DNA from: Haloferax namakaokahaiae
GTDB taxonomy: Archaea > Halobacteriota > Halobacteria > Halobacteriales > Haloferacaceae
Direction of reading: 5' to 3'
DNA: 64,000 nucleotides
Assembly (NCBI RefSeq): GCF_042663225.1
Contig: NZ_JBHTAA010000001.1
Coordinates: 806,001-870,000, forward strand
Position numbers and translations under genes: made by a program. Below, piece after piece: positions 1 to 8,095 of the stretch. The notes under the pieces are model-generated. The model did no database searches, was not told where the DNA came from, and saw only the letters and a list, made by a program, of their open reading frames with translations. The number at the start of each line of letters is the position of its first letter. The first letter of the stretch is position 1.

Positions 1-454
1 CGAACAACCCAACGGGACGACGAAACGCTACTACTGGGCGGAGTTGGCGACGGCCGTTGTCGTCGTGGCCGTCGCCGAGGACCACGTCGTCTTCGTCGAA
101 CAGTACCGACCGAACATCCGCCAGACGCAACTCGAACTCCCGGCCGGCGTCGTCGAAGCGGGCGAGTCGTTCGTCGATGCCGGACTGCGAGAACTCCGCG
201 AAGAGACGGGGTTCGAAGCCGGGTCTGCGGCGCTCCTCGGCGACGTGTGGTGTTCGACCGGCGTGCTTCGCCATCGACGCGGGTTCGTCTTCGCCACCGA
301 CCTGACTCCGGTCGAACAGGACCTCGACGACAACGAGTTTCTCTCCGTCCGTGCGGTTCCCGTCGAGGACGTGGTCGAACTGGCGACCAGCGCGCCGACG
401 AACGACGCGACCGTCGAGGGCGTGCTCTTGGCCAGCGAAGAAGGATTGTTGTAA
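1..454 (+). CDS. Nudix hydrolase, ADP-ribose pyrophosphatase-like (5' truncated)
   Basis: The reading frame is open from base 2, so the true start lies upstream of the window; the TTG at 44 is inside the protein. The Nudix box is intact: a Gly-Val-Val-Glu-Ala-Gly segment followed by REL-REETGF, matching GX5EX7REUXEEXGU. The preceding FVEQYR and ELPAG segments are typical of ADP-ribose pyrophosphatases, which split ADP-ribose to AMP and ribose 5-phosphate with Mg2+. The substrate is inferred from family resemblance. It ends 41 nt before the rhodanese gene and may be cotranscribed with it. Confidence 0.88.
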   Translation, partial: EQPNGTTKRYYWAELATAVVVVAVAEDHVVFVEQYRPNIRQTQLELPAGVVEAGESFVDAGLRELREETGFEAGSAALLGDVWCSTGVLRHRRGFVFATDLTPVEQDLDDNEFLSVRAVPVEDVVELATSAPTNDATVEGVLLASEEGLL

Positions 455-495
455 CGCTGCGAGTCGTTTATCCGAGTGGCCGCGGTGGTGTGACT

Positions 496-840
496 ATGGA
501 CCGCGAAGTCTCCCCCGCGGCGGTACAGGAACTTCTCGACGGCGACGACTCACCGCTCGTGGTGGACGTGAGTGCCCCCGACGAGTTCGCCGACGGCCAC
601 ATTCCGGGGAGTCTCAACGTCCCGCTCGACGACCTCGTGACGCACCTCGGTCGTCTCGCCGGTGCATCCCACATCGTCACCGTCTGTCCCCGTGGCGAAG
701 CGAGCATTCAGGCCGCGCGCCTGCTCGCGGCCTACGAGGGGACGAACGAGGCGCGTATCGAGAGCATGGAAGGTGGCCTCGACGTGTGGGACGGTCCCCT
801 CGAAACCGGTGCGGACGAGTGGAACCCAGCAGAGGAGTGA
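496..840 (+). CDS. Rhodanese-like domain protein
   Basis: A 114-aa single-domain rhodanese. Its N-terminal half has the DVSAPDEFADGHIPGSLNVP pattern (D-x-R/S-x-x-x-E-F-x-x-G-H-I-P-G-A/S-x-N-x-P). The active-site loop begins with the expected cysteine in VCPRGEAS. Such proteins carry a persulfide on this Cys for sulfur transfer or cyanide detoxification. The ATG at 496 is chosen because the protein starts immediately before the domain; the open frame extends further upstream inside the Nudix gene. The physiological acceptor cannot be seen. Confidence 0.87.
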   Translation: MDREVSPAAVQELLDGDDSPLVVDVSAPDEFADGHIPGSLNVPLDDLVTHLGRLAGASHIVTVCPRGEASIQAARLLAAYEGTNEARIESMEGGLDVWDGPLETGADEWNPAEE

Positions 841-926
841 AACCCGACCGAAGAGTGACCGAGCGCCGTCGCTCGTCGGTGGTGAGTTCGCCGAAAATCG
901 CTTGGAGAAGAGAGGTTAGACGGTAT

Positions 927-1220
927 TCACGCGACGTTGAACCCTTTCCCGCGGAGGAAGTCCTCCACGCGCCCGCGGTGGTTCCCTTGGAGTTCGATTG
1001 AGTCTTGCTCCACGGTACCACCGCAGGCAAATTTCGACTTCAGGTCCGACGATAGGCTGTCCATATCGACGTCCTTCGGGTCGAATCCCTCGATAACTGT
1101 AACCTCTTTTCCGTAGCGGCGCTCGTCGATGCGGATGGTTATCTCCTGAGACTCTTTGGCGACGTCTTCACAGACGCAGAGTTCTTCAGGCAGACCGCAC
1201 GTCGAGCAGACTTCCGACAT
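927..1220 (-). CDS. sui1: Translation initiation factor aIF1 (SUI1)
   Basis: A 97-aa SUI1/eIF1-family protein. The N-terminus has a Cys-rich segment (CSTCGLPEELCVC), as in archaeal SUI1 proteins. The core follows: ITIRIDERRYGKEVTVIEGF, then a LKSKFACGGTV segment and IELQGNHRGRVEDFL. aIF1 acts on the small ribosomal subunit in start-codon selection. A TATA-like box centred about 29 nt upstream of the ATG suggests a leaderless transcript. It converges with the rhodanese gene and leaves about 86 nt between the stops. Confidence 0.95.
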   Translation of the reverse strand: MSEVCSTCGLPEELCVCEDVAKESQEITIRIDERRYGKEVTVIEGFDPKDVDMDSLSSDLKSKFACGGTVEQDSIELQGNHRGRVEDFLRGKGFNVA

Positions 1221-1244
1221 TACAATGTGAGGCTACAAGATGAG

Positions 1245-1253
1245 GATATTAAA
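1245..1253 (-). promoter_or_regulatory. TATA-like box of sui1
   Basis: On the minus strand this reads TTTAATATC. It is centred about 28-29 nt before the sui1 ATG at 1220, the spacing expected for a leaderless haloarchaeal promoter. Confidence 0.6.
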
Positions 1254-1283
1254 CAGTATCGGGACTCCGTAACACGGAGACGG

Positions 1284-2306
1284 TTATTCGTCTGCCGTCC
1301 CGCGTTCCCTGTCGTCCGGAGACGAGTCGGTCGTAGTCGTCTCTGAGTCGGTGTCGTCGGTCGTCGTCGTGTCGTCTGTCGTCGTCTCCGAGTCGGTCGT
1401 CTCGTCGCTGTCGGTGGTCACCGTCGTGTCGTCGGCGTCTTTGGCCTGTTTCCCACGGTTCGAGTTGTCGTTCTCCTTGTCCGACCCGCGGTCGTTCGGA
1501 CGGCGGTCAGAGGCGCTGTCGCTCCCGTTTCCATTCCCGTTGCCGTTCCCACGCGCTTCTTCGGCACCGTCTTCACCTGCGTCGGCCGTCTCGTTCTCCT
1601 CGTCGTCAGATTTCTCCGACTTGTCACGGCCGAGTCCCTTGCCGGGGTTGTCGCCAGCGAGGTCACGGGCGATAGCCGAAACTTCGGGTCCGGTGAGGTT
1701 GTTCGCTCGCGTCCGCAACTCATCCAGTTCGGTGGTGTTCACACCGCGCTCGCGGAGGTCCGAGTCGGGCACCGTCGTCGCCGCCGACTCGGTTCGGTTG
1801 AGAATCGATTTCGTCTGTTCGAGTTCCGCGACGACGCGCGTCATCTGGACGCGGTAGCGCGCTTCGGAGATGTTGCCTTCCTCGTGGAGCGTCTCTAAGC
1901 GCTCTTGGCGTTGCTGGAGGGTGTCGAGGCGAGCGCGGGCGCGTTGCAGTTGCCCGGCCACGACGCCCGCTTTCGACCCGTTCGAGTTCGCGTTCTCGAA
2001 GCGGCGGTCGAAACTCCGGCGGTCGAGTTCGCCGTTCGTCTCAGAGCCTTGGACGCCGATGACGCCGGCGAGTTTCTGGCCCGGCGGCGTCTCGGTGTCG
2101 TTGGTAGACGCGTTCGTGGAGTCGTTGGTCGTCGTCGCGTTGGTCGTCGTGGTCGTACTGTTGTTGGCGGCCGTTTGCAACGCGGCCGACTCGTCGAGCG
2201 CATCGGCGGTGTTCGCGGGAGTCGCCGGTGCGGCCAAAGCGAGCGGTGCACCCATCGACACCACGACGAGCGCGGCGGCGAGCAGTGCAACAATTCGTCG
2301 GCTCAT
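1284..2306 (-). CDS. Secreted Thr/Ser/Asp-rich coiled-coil protein
   Basis: A 340-aa protein when started at the ATG at 2306, which places a classical Sec signal (MSRRIVALLAAALVVVSMG, then an Ala-rich cleavage region) at the N-terminus; the open frame extends to 2363. Three zones follow: a Thr/Asn-rich linker, a predicted helical coiled coil of about 100 residues with QLQRARARLDTLQQRQERLE and LEQTKSIL segments, and a low-complexity C-tail of Asp, Glu, Asn, Gly and Thr (SETTTTDS-like runs). There is no membrane anchor at the end. Function is unknown. The acidic Thr-rich tail could be O-glycosylated at the cell surface, which is an inference. Confidence 0.75.
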   Translation of the reverse strand: MSRRIVALLAAALVVVSMGAPLALAAPATPANTADALDESAALQTAANNSTTTTTNATTTNDSTNASTNDTETPPGQKLAGVIGVQGSETNGELDRRSFDRRFENANSNGSKAGVVAGQLQRARARLDTLQQRQERLETLHEEGNISEARYRVQMTRVVAELEQTKSILNRTESAATTVPDSDLRERGVNTTELDELRTRANNLTGPEVSAIARDLAGDNPGKGLGRDKSEKSDDEENETADAGEDGAEEARGNGNGNGNGSDSASDRRPNDRGSDKENDNSNRGKQAKDADDTTVTTDSDETTDSETTTDDTTTTDDTDSETTTTDSSPDDRERGTADE

Positions 2307-2452
2307 TACGCCACTCTTCGGCCCGTTCTCCCATATAAACTGACGGTCGTCTCGGCCAATCAACCGCGTTCAACGGGGTTTTTCGTCGTTCGAAAAGTGG
2401 CCGCAGTCTGCCGATTAGACGAACTCGACCGGTGTAAACGGTCGTAAGATAT

Positions 2453-3655
2453 TTATTCTGGGTTTCGTCCGTCCGCGGACTCGTCTTCGTCTTCTTCCGG
2501 CAGTCGAAGAACGTTCTCGCGGCCGAGACGGAAGCCTTCGATAGTCCCCTCGTCGCGCATGCCGCGGACGACTTTGCTCGTCTTCGCGTCCGTCCAGTCG
2601 AGCGCGCCGGCGACTTCCTGTTGTTTGACGCGACCACCCTGCGATTCGATGAACTGGAGGACGCGCTCTTCGTTGCTCAGCAGTTCGGCCGGCGTCTGGT
2701 CGGCACCCGAATCGTCGCTGGCGGTCTCTGTGGTCGAGTCCGCCGATTCGTCCGATTCGGCCGTCGCCGCGGCCGTGCCTGTAGCACCCCGTTCCGAGAC
2801 CGGTTCGGTGTCCACATTCGCCCCCGAATCGTCGCCAAAGACGCCGCGAGAGCGGGCGTAGAGCACGCCACCGCCGAGGAGCAACCCGACCACGACGAGT
2901 CCGCCGAGTGCCGTCGTCGTCGGGAACGGGTCGTCCGCGACGTTGCCGTCGCCGCCGGGCGTATCGTCTGTCGTCGTCGCCGTCGCGGGCGAACCAGCGC
3001 CGGGTTCGAGGACGACCCGCGGTTCGCCGGAGACGAACTCCGTGTCCGACCCGCGCCAGATGACCGTGTTCTCGCGGGTCTCGTCGGGAGAGGGTGCGAC
3101 CGAGACGCTGCCGTACGACTCGGGCCACGAAATCATGAGCCGCGAGTCGGAATCGAGGAAGAAGCCCTCGATAGCGTCGCCGACGACGAGTCGGTCGCCA
3201 TCGACGGCGGCGAAGTTCGACCACTCGAACGAGTAGGTGACGACCCCGTAGCTATCGGGGAGCGAGCGCGTGTCGGCCGAGACGGAGACGTTCGAGACGG
3301 CCATGTCGCGGCCGGTAGAGTTCTCGGCGGCCGAGACCGTTCCCTCGATTCGGTCGCGGAAGTCGGCCGTGTAGTTGTCGGGATTGTCGCTGATGTCCGC
3401 GCTGAGCGAGTCGAACGCCTCGGTGGTGTTCTGGTCGTCGAGGCGGGTCCAGTACTGAATCTGCCAGTGGGCGGAGCCGTTCTCGCGGATATCGACGGTG
3501 ATTCGCGTGCTATCCGGGACGACGCCCTGCTGGACGAGGGGTTCTACGCCGGGACCGGCGGCAGACCCCTCGGGAGTGGCCGCGACGGGCGCGACCATCG
3601 CCAGCACACAGAGTAGCGCACAGAGCACCGCGGGGACAGCGTCTCGTATCGCCAT
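2453..3655 (-). CDS. Membrane-anchored protein with cytoplasmic winged-helix domain (DUF7345/DUF7343-like)
   Basis: About 400 aa from the ATG at 3655 (a GTG at 3670 is also in frame). It has an N-terminal signal sequence, then a beta-rich extracellular domain of roughly 200 residues. A single membrane helix (ALGGLVVVGLLLGGGVLYA) follows, then an acidic linker. The C-terminal winged helix has LSNEERVLQFIESQGG, VKQQEVAGALDW and KTSKVVRGMRDEG segments. This topology suggests a one-component sensor that links an outside signal to DNA binding; the target is unknown. It ends 147 nt after the preceding secreted protein's start and lies beside the transglutaminase operon in the same orientation. Confidence 0.8.
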   Translation of the reverse strand: MAIRDAVPAVLCALLCVLAMVAPVAATPEGSAAGPGVEPLVQQGVVPDSTRITVDIRENGSAHWQIQYWTRLDDQNTTEAFDSLSADISDNPDNYTADFRDRIEGTVSAAENSTGRDMAVSNVSVSADTRSLPDSYGVVTYSFEWSNFAAVDGDRLVVGDAIEGFFLDSDSRLMISWPESYGSVSVAPSPDETRENTVIWRGSDTEFVSGEPRVVLEPGAGSPATATTTDDTPGGDGNVADDPFPTTTALGGLVVVGLLLGGGVLYARSRGVFGDDSGANVDTEPVSERGATGTAAATAESDESADSTTETASDDSGADQTPAELLSNEERVLQFIESQGGRVKQQEVAGALDWTDAKTSKVVRGMRDEGTIEGFRLGRENVLRLPEEDEDESADGRNPE

Positions 3656-3739
3656 TGCACAGTCATCCACAGTGAGGCGTCAAAAAGGGACGAGGTTCAG
3701 CACGCACAGTTCGAGCGGTCGGCGCGCACTCGCCGGCGG

Positions 3740-5968
3740 TCAGCGACCCCAGCGCTTGAGCACGGGCAGGCGCGAGCGAATCGCGTCGTTGGCGATGCTG
3801 ACCGCTTCCGTCGCGTCTTCGCGCGAGACGCCCCGGCCGTAGCGTGCGCGCTCGTACAGCACGCCGAGCGACTGCGTTCGGGTATCGACGCCGACCCGCG
3901 AGAGCGCATCGAGGTAGTTGCGGACGGTCTCACCCGAACGCCGCGGGCGATACGTTCGTTCGAGGATGCGTTCGAGGCGGTCGTAGGCCCGTAGCACGTC
4001 TTCCGTCGGCTGGTCCGTCCGTCGCTGGAAGACCAGATAGAGCACCAACCAGAGCTTCTGCGGCACCCGCAAACGTCGTGCGCCGGCGACGATACCGACG
4101 AAGCCGGCGAACCAGACGAACATGGTCTCCCGAGAGGGCGTCGTCGAGAACAGCCCACCGTTCGATTGCGAACCGCCCGATGCTGGCGGTGTGATGCCGA
4201 GACGGTCGTCCAAGCCGGGTCCGAGGTTGCTCGCGTTGGAGTCGTTCCCCGCCGGCGTGGCCGTCGAGTCCGGCGAGTTGTTGGGCGTGGACGTCTCGGT
4301 CTCGGTCGTGTTCTCGGGCGTCTCCGGGCGCGTCTCGTTGGTATCGACGCCCTGTTCGCCGTCGTCTCGCGCCTGCACGAGGCGCTGGTCTTCGGCGGCG
4401 CGTCGGGGTTCGGTGGGCGTCGGGTCGAAGCGCACCCAGCCGGTGTCTTCGAAGTAGACTTCGACCCACGCGTGGGCGTCGAGGCCGCGGACGACGTATC
4501 GACCGTCTTCGACCGGTTCGCCGGTCGTGTAGCCGGTGACGAACCGTGCTGGGACGCCTTCGGAGCGCAGGAGCACGACCATACTCGACGCGTAGTACGT
4601 ACAGTACCCCGAGTCCATCTCGAAGAGGAAGCCCTCGACGATGTCTCCGTCCGGGCGACTCACTTGCAGGGAGTACTCCTTGTTCTCCTCTAACCACCGC
4701 TCGATAGCGACGGCCTTGTCGTAGGGCGTCTCCGCGTCTGCAGTGATGGTCGCGGCCTGTTGACGAACGCGGTCTGACGTGCTGTCGGGAAGTGCGAGAT
4801 ATCGGTCACGAATCTCGTCGGGGTAGTCGGTTCCGGTCCGCCGGAGCGAGGCGGCGGTGTACTGCGGTATTGCGCTGGTGACGGTGTAATTTTCGCCTCG
4901 CTCGATGGTTCGACCCGGCCGGATGGTCCCTTGGGTCGTGACGAGCGTCTCCGAGGCGACGTCGCCATCGACGGTGAGTGGCCGCCACGCCGCGGGCATC
5001 GCATCGAGCGGTGTCGCGGGCGTGACAGTCTGTTCGACCCGCCGCGATGGTCCCGGTGGTTCGTCCAACCGACCACCGCTGTAGGGGGCGGTGTTGCCGG
5101 TCCGAACCCACCCGTTGCCGGTGTAGCGGTCGAACGCCGCGGTCTGCCAGTACGACGGCGTGTTACTCTCGACTTCGAATCGCACCTCCGGCGAGAGGCT
5201 GATGCTCCCGACGATACCGACGCTGTCGGTCGAACTCACGAGACTCGCTTCGACGGTCGGTTGGTCGGAGAGACCGCTGTTCGGGATGATTGGCGCGGCA
5301 CCCGCACCGGGGAGGACGCTCACCGTCGCGGCGACGACGATCATCGCGGCGACGACGAGGATGAGCGCGTCGAGTTGGCCACCGGAAGCACCGAATCGGT
5401 CGAGCGAGTCGAATCCGAGCGCGGCCGCACCGGCGCACACGCCGACGAGGGTGAGCAAGCCGTCTGCGTCGCCGGTGAGGACGAACAGGCCGAGACCGAC
5501 GCCCGCGACGACGACCGCAGGACCGTAGCGTCCGCGGACGGCGAAGTACCACGCGAGAAACAGCGGGGCGGGCGTCACCGCGAGTGCCCACACGTCGGCG
5601 GCGACCAACCGAAGCACCGACAACCCGCTGGCCAGCGCGAGCGAGTCGGACGCGAGCTGGTCGAACGAGAGGAGCGCGAGCTGGCTCTCGGGTAACGACA
5701 GGATGTAGATGCCGAAGCCGCCGCCGAGGATGAGCAGGGTCAGTGTGAGCGCAATCGCCGGACGGAGCGTCTTTCCGACGAGTGTCGCCGCGGCGAACGT
5801 GACCACGACGAGCAGGACGAACTGGTCGCGGCGGCCGACGATGTCCGTCACGTCGTAGAGGACGGCCAGGAACGACCCGAGTAGCACGACGAGCGACGCC
5901 AGCGCGAGATACCGGGTCGGAATCCCGAGTGTCGTCCGCGACGTTCCGGTCGCCGAGTGGGTGCTCAC
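3740..5968 (-). CDS. Membrane transglutaminase-like protein (TgpA type, DUF3488-TGc-DUF4129)
   Basis: 742 aa, GTG start. Residues 18-225 hold several transmembrane segments. An extracellular region follows with a transglutaminase-like core whose triad is visible: Cys456 (DSGYCTYYASS), His499 (GLDAHAWVEVYF) and Asp515 (WVRFDPTP). A Thr/Asn-rich linker (about 540-600), one more membrane helix (about 615-635) and a cytoplasmic DUF4129-like domain (about 655-730) complete the architecture. The start overlaps the DUF58 stop (GTGA). MoxR, DUF58 and TgpA form a recurrent module thought to support maturation or assembly of surface complexes. The substrate here is unknown. Confidence 0.9.
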   Translation of the reverse strand: MSTHSATGTSRTTLGIPTRYLALASLVVLLGSFLAVLYDVTDIVGRRDQFVLLVVVTFAAATLVGKTLRPAIALTLTLLILGGGFGIYILSLPESQLALLSFDQLASDSLALASGLSVLRLVAADVWALAVTPAPLFLAWYFAVRGRYGPAVVVAGVGLGLFVLTGDADGLLTLVGVCAGAAALGFDSLDRFGASGGQLDALILVVAAMIVVAATVSVLPGAGAAPIIPNSGLSDQPTVEASLVSSTDSVGIVGSISLSPEVRFEVESNTPSYWQTAAFDRYTGNGWVRTGNTAPYSGGRLDEPPGPSRRVEQTVTPATPLDAMPAAWRPLTVDGDVASETLVTTQGTIRPGRTIERGENYTVTSAIPQYTAASLRRTGTDYPDEIRDRYLALPDSTSDRVRQQAATITADAETPYDKAVAIERWLEENKEYSLQVSRPDGDIVEGFLFEMDSGYCTYYASSMVVLLRSEGVPARFVTGYTTGEPVEDGRYVVRGLDAHAWVEVYFEDTGWVRFDPTPTEPRRAAEDQRLVQARDDGEQGVDTNETRPETPENTTETETSTPNNSPDSTATPAGNDSNASNLGPGLDDRLGITPPASGGSQSNGGLFSTTPSRETMFVWFAGFVGIVAGARRLRVPQKLWLVLYLVFQRRTDQPTEDVLRAYDRLERILERTYRPRRSGETVRNYLDALSRVGVDTRTQSLGVLYERARYGRGVSREDATEAVSIANDAIRSRLPVLKRWGR

Positions 5969-6966
5969 GAGACCACCTCTGACGCGGAGCGACCGCCGAG
6001 TGACGCCTTCACGCCGCCGTCTTCGCGGAGTTGTTCGAACGAGAACTCACGGCCACTGAGGATAATCGTCGTCTGTGCCCTCTCGCCGCGAACGACGACC
6101 TCTGCGCTCGGTTCGGGCACCGAACCCGGGTGCAACTGCGCGAGGTGCGAGAGCACGTGGCGACGACTCCCCGACACCGCATCGAGCGTCCCGACGGGCG
6201 TCGAGAGTTCGATGGGAATCTCCAGTTCGAGGAGCGAACAGCAGACGGCCGCGGCCGCTTCGGCCACGTCGTCTTCGCTTCCTTCGACGCTCCCGACCGA
6301 GACCTGAACGGCACTCGGGTCCGTGCGGTCGGTGAACGCCTTGACCATGAGGTCGTCGGACTTCGCGCTCGACTTCCAGTGGATATCGCGGAGCGGGTCG
6401 CCGTGGACGTACCCGCGGAGGCGGTCGAACTCGCCGCGCTCGTCCGAGACGCCACTGTGAGAGAGTCGTGCGAGCGTTCGGCGAGCGGGCGTCGAGAGCG
6501 CGCGCAATCGCGGGAAGACGAGCACGTCGGTCCGGTCGGAGACCTCGAATCGCCGCGAGAAGAATCCGAGGACGTCGTAGGCGACGAGCGTCGTCGGGCC
6601 GAGCGTCTGTCGCCCGCGATGGAGATACTCGACTTCGTAGGTGACTGGGTCGTCGCCGACGACGGTTTCGACCGTCGAGTCGCCGGCCAGTCCCTCCGAA
6701 AGACTATCGGTGATGCGTGCCGGAAACGCCGGACTCGCGTCGAACGAGAGCGAGACGGTGCGCCGTTCGTCGGGGAAGCCGTCGTCTACGGGGGTTCGGG
6801 AGACGCGAGGCTGCGAGAGGCGACGGAGCTGAATCGCGGAGACGACGAGGGCGACGACGACGGGAACGACCACCGCGTTGAGTGCGCGTGGGCCGAAGGC
6901 GACGGCGTTGCCGACGGCGGCGGCGACGACCACGAGCGCGAACCAGCCGCGACGTGTCGGTTTCAT
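5965..6966 (-). CDS. DUF58 domain protein
   Basis: 333 aa, started at the ATG at 6966, which overlaps the moxR stop by four bases (ATGA). Two adjacent N-terminal membrane helices (residues about 8-45) are followed by a cytoplasmic region with the DUF58 signature: GEFDRLRGYVHGDPLRDIHWKSSAK split over about residues 200-225, then LMVKAF. DUF58 proteins often have a vWA-like fold and partner with MoxR AAA+ ATPases. The tight overlap on both sides indicates an operon moxR-DUF58-tgpA with translational coupling. Confidence 0.92.
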   Translation of the reverse strand: MKPTRRGWFALVVVAAAVGNAVAFGPRALNAVVVPVVVALVVSAIQLRRLSQPRVSRTPVDDGFPDERRTVSLSFDASPAFPARITDSLSEGLAGDSTVETVVGDDPVTYEVEYLHRGRQTLGPTTLVAYDVLGFFSRRFEVSDRTDVLVFPRLRALSTPARRTLARLSHSGVSDERGEFDRLRGYVHGDPLRDIHWKSSAKSDDLMVKAFTDRTDPSAVQVSVGSVEGSEDDVAEAAAAVCCSLLELEIPIELSTPVGTLDAVSGSRRHVLSHLAQLHPGSVPEPSAEVVVRGERAQTTIILSGREFSFEQLREDGGVKASLGGRSASEVVS

Positions 6967-7919
6967 TCGACGGTGACGTCGGTGAGCGCCCGTTCGACGA
7001 TAGTCCGACCGGGGGTGCCCTCGGAGGTTCGAATCCGGTGTGCCCACACGCTCTCGATTTCGCGTTGGACGTCGTCCGGAACGACGAAGTCACGCGCATC
7101 GAGGACCGCGCGTGCTTGCGATGCGCGGACGAGTGCAATCGACCCGCGGGGACTGACCCCGAGATGTGCGTGTTCGCGGGTGGCCGCCGCGAGACGGGAG
7201 ACGTAGGCTCTGACGGGTTCGCTCACGGTGACGCCGAGGACGGCCTCTCGTGCGCGTCGAACGTCGCCCGCGGTGGCGACCGCCGAGAGCGACTCGATTG
7301 GGTGGTGGCCCGACACGCGCCCGAGAAGTTCGGCTTCGTCCGCTTCGCTCGGATAGCCGAGGTGAATCTTCTTCATAAACCGGTCGAGTTCGGCGAGCGG
7401 CAGGTCGTACGTTCGGTCGGGTTCGACGTCGTTCTGCGTGGCGATGACGGTGAAGGGGTCGGGGACGCGCCGGGTCGTTCCGTCTACGGTCACCTGCAAC
7501 TCCTCCATGACTTCGAGGAGGGCGGCTTGCGTCTTCGGCGGTGCGCGATTGATTTCGTCGCCGAGGACGACGTTGGCGAAGACGGGACCTTGCCGGAACT
7601 CGAACTCGCGGGTCTGCTGGTTGAACACGTTGACGCCCGTCACGTCCGAGGGGAGGAGGTCTGGCGTGAACTGGACGCGCTTGAAGGAAGCGTCGATAGA
7701 CGTGGCGATAGCGCGGGCGAGCATGGTCTTGCCCACGCCCGGCACGTCCTCCAAGAGGAGGTGACCACGGGCGAAGAGGGCGACCAGAATATCTTCGATA
7801 GCGTCGTGGTGGCCGACGATGACCTGTTCGACGTTGTCGGAGATACGTTCAGCGAGGTCTGCTACCGACTCGACAGAGAGGGCAGGGTCTAAGTCGGATT
7901 CTGCGTGTGCGTCAGTCAT
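6963..7919 (-). CDS. MoxR-family AAA+ ATPase
   Basis: 318 aa with the MoxR hallmarks: Walker A (PGVGKTMLARA), Walker B (VVLGDEINRAPPKTQAALLEVMEE), and a conserved TQND segment with sensor-type residues downstream. MoxR ATPases act as chaperones or remodelers for metal insertion and complex assembly, commonly with vWA/DUF58 partners. It is the first gene of the operon and diverges from mutS across 176 nt, so the promoter must lie in that gap; an AT-rich TATATT at about 7970 is one candidate. The specific client is unknown. Confidence 0.93.
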   Translation of the reverse strand: MTDAHAESDLDPALSVESVADLAERISDNVEQVIVGHHDAIEDILVALFARGHLLLEDVPGVGKTMLARAIATSIDASFKRVQFTPDLLPSDVTGVNVFNQQTREFEFRQGPVFANVVLGDEINRAPPKTQAALLEVMEELQVTVDGTTRRVPDPFTVIATQNDVEPDRTYDLPLAELDRFMKKIHLGYPSEADEAELLGRVSGHHPIESLSAVATAGDVRRAREAVLGVTVSEPVRAYVSRLAAATREHAHLGVSPRGSIALVRASQARAVLDARDFVVPDDVQREIESVWAHRIRTSEGTPGRTIVERALTDVTVE

Positions 7920-8065
7920 TGATAGAGGGAACAGTCCGAGGTGCCGCGGTGGACTGATTCATTGATCATGTATATTGGCTGGATATACCTAACGTTGCTG
8001 GATGTGTGCATACCACAATCCAACCTACGTGAGCGGGCGGAACCGCCACGAGACGGCTTCCCGAA

Positions 8066-8072
8066 GCTTTTG
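8066..8072 (+). promoter_or_regulatory. TATA-like box of mutS (GCTTTTG)
   Basis: GCTTTTG starts 30 nt before the mutS ATG at 8096 and is followed by TCC. The same GCTTTTGTC element sits exactly 30 nt before the MBL-fold gene start at 48886. Spacing implies a leaderless mutS transcript. Confidence 0.55.
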
Positions 8073-8095
8073 TCCCTCGGCGACTGCGTACAGGT

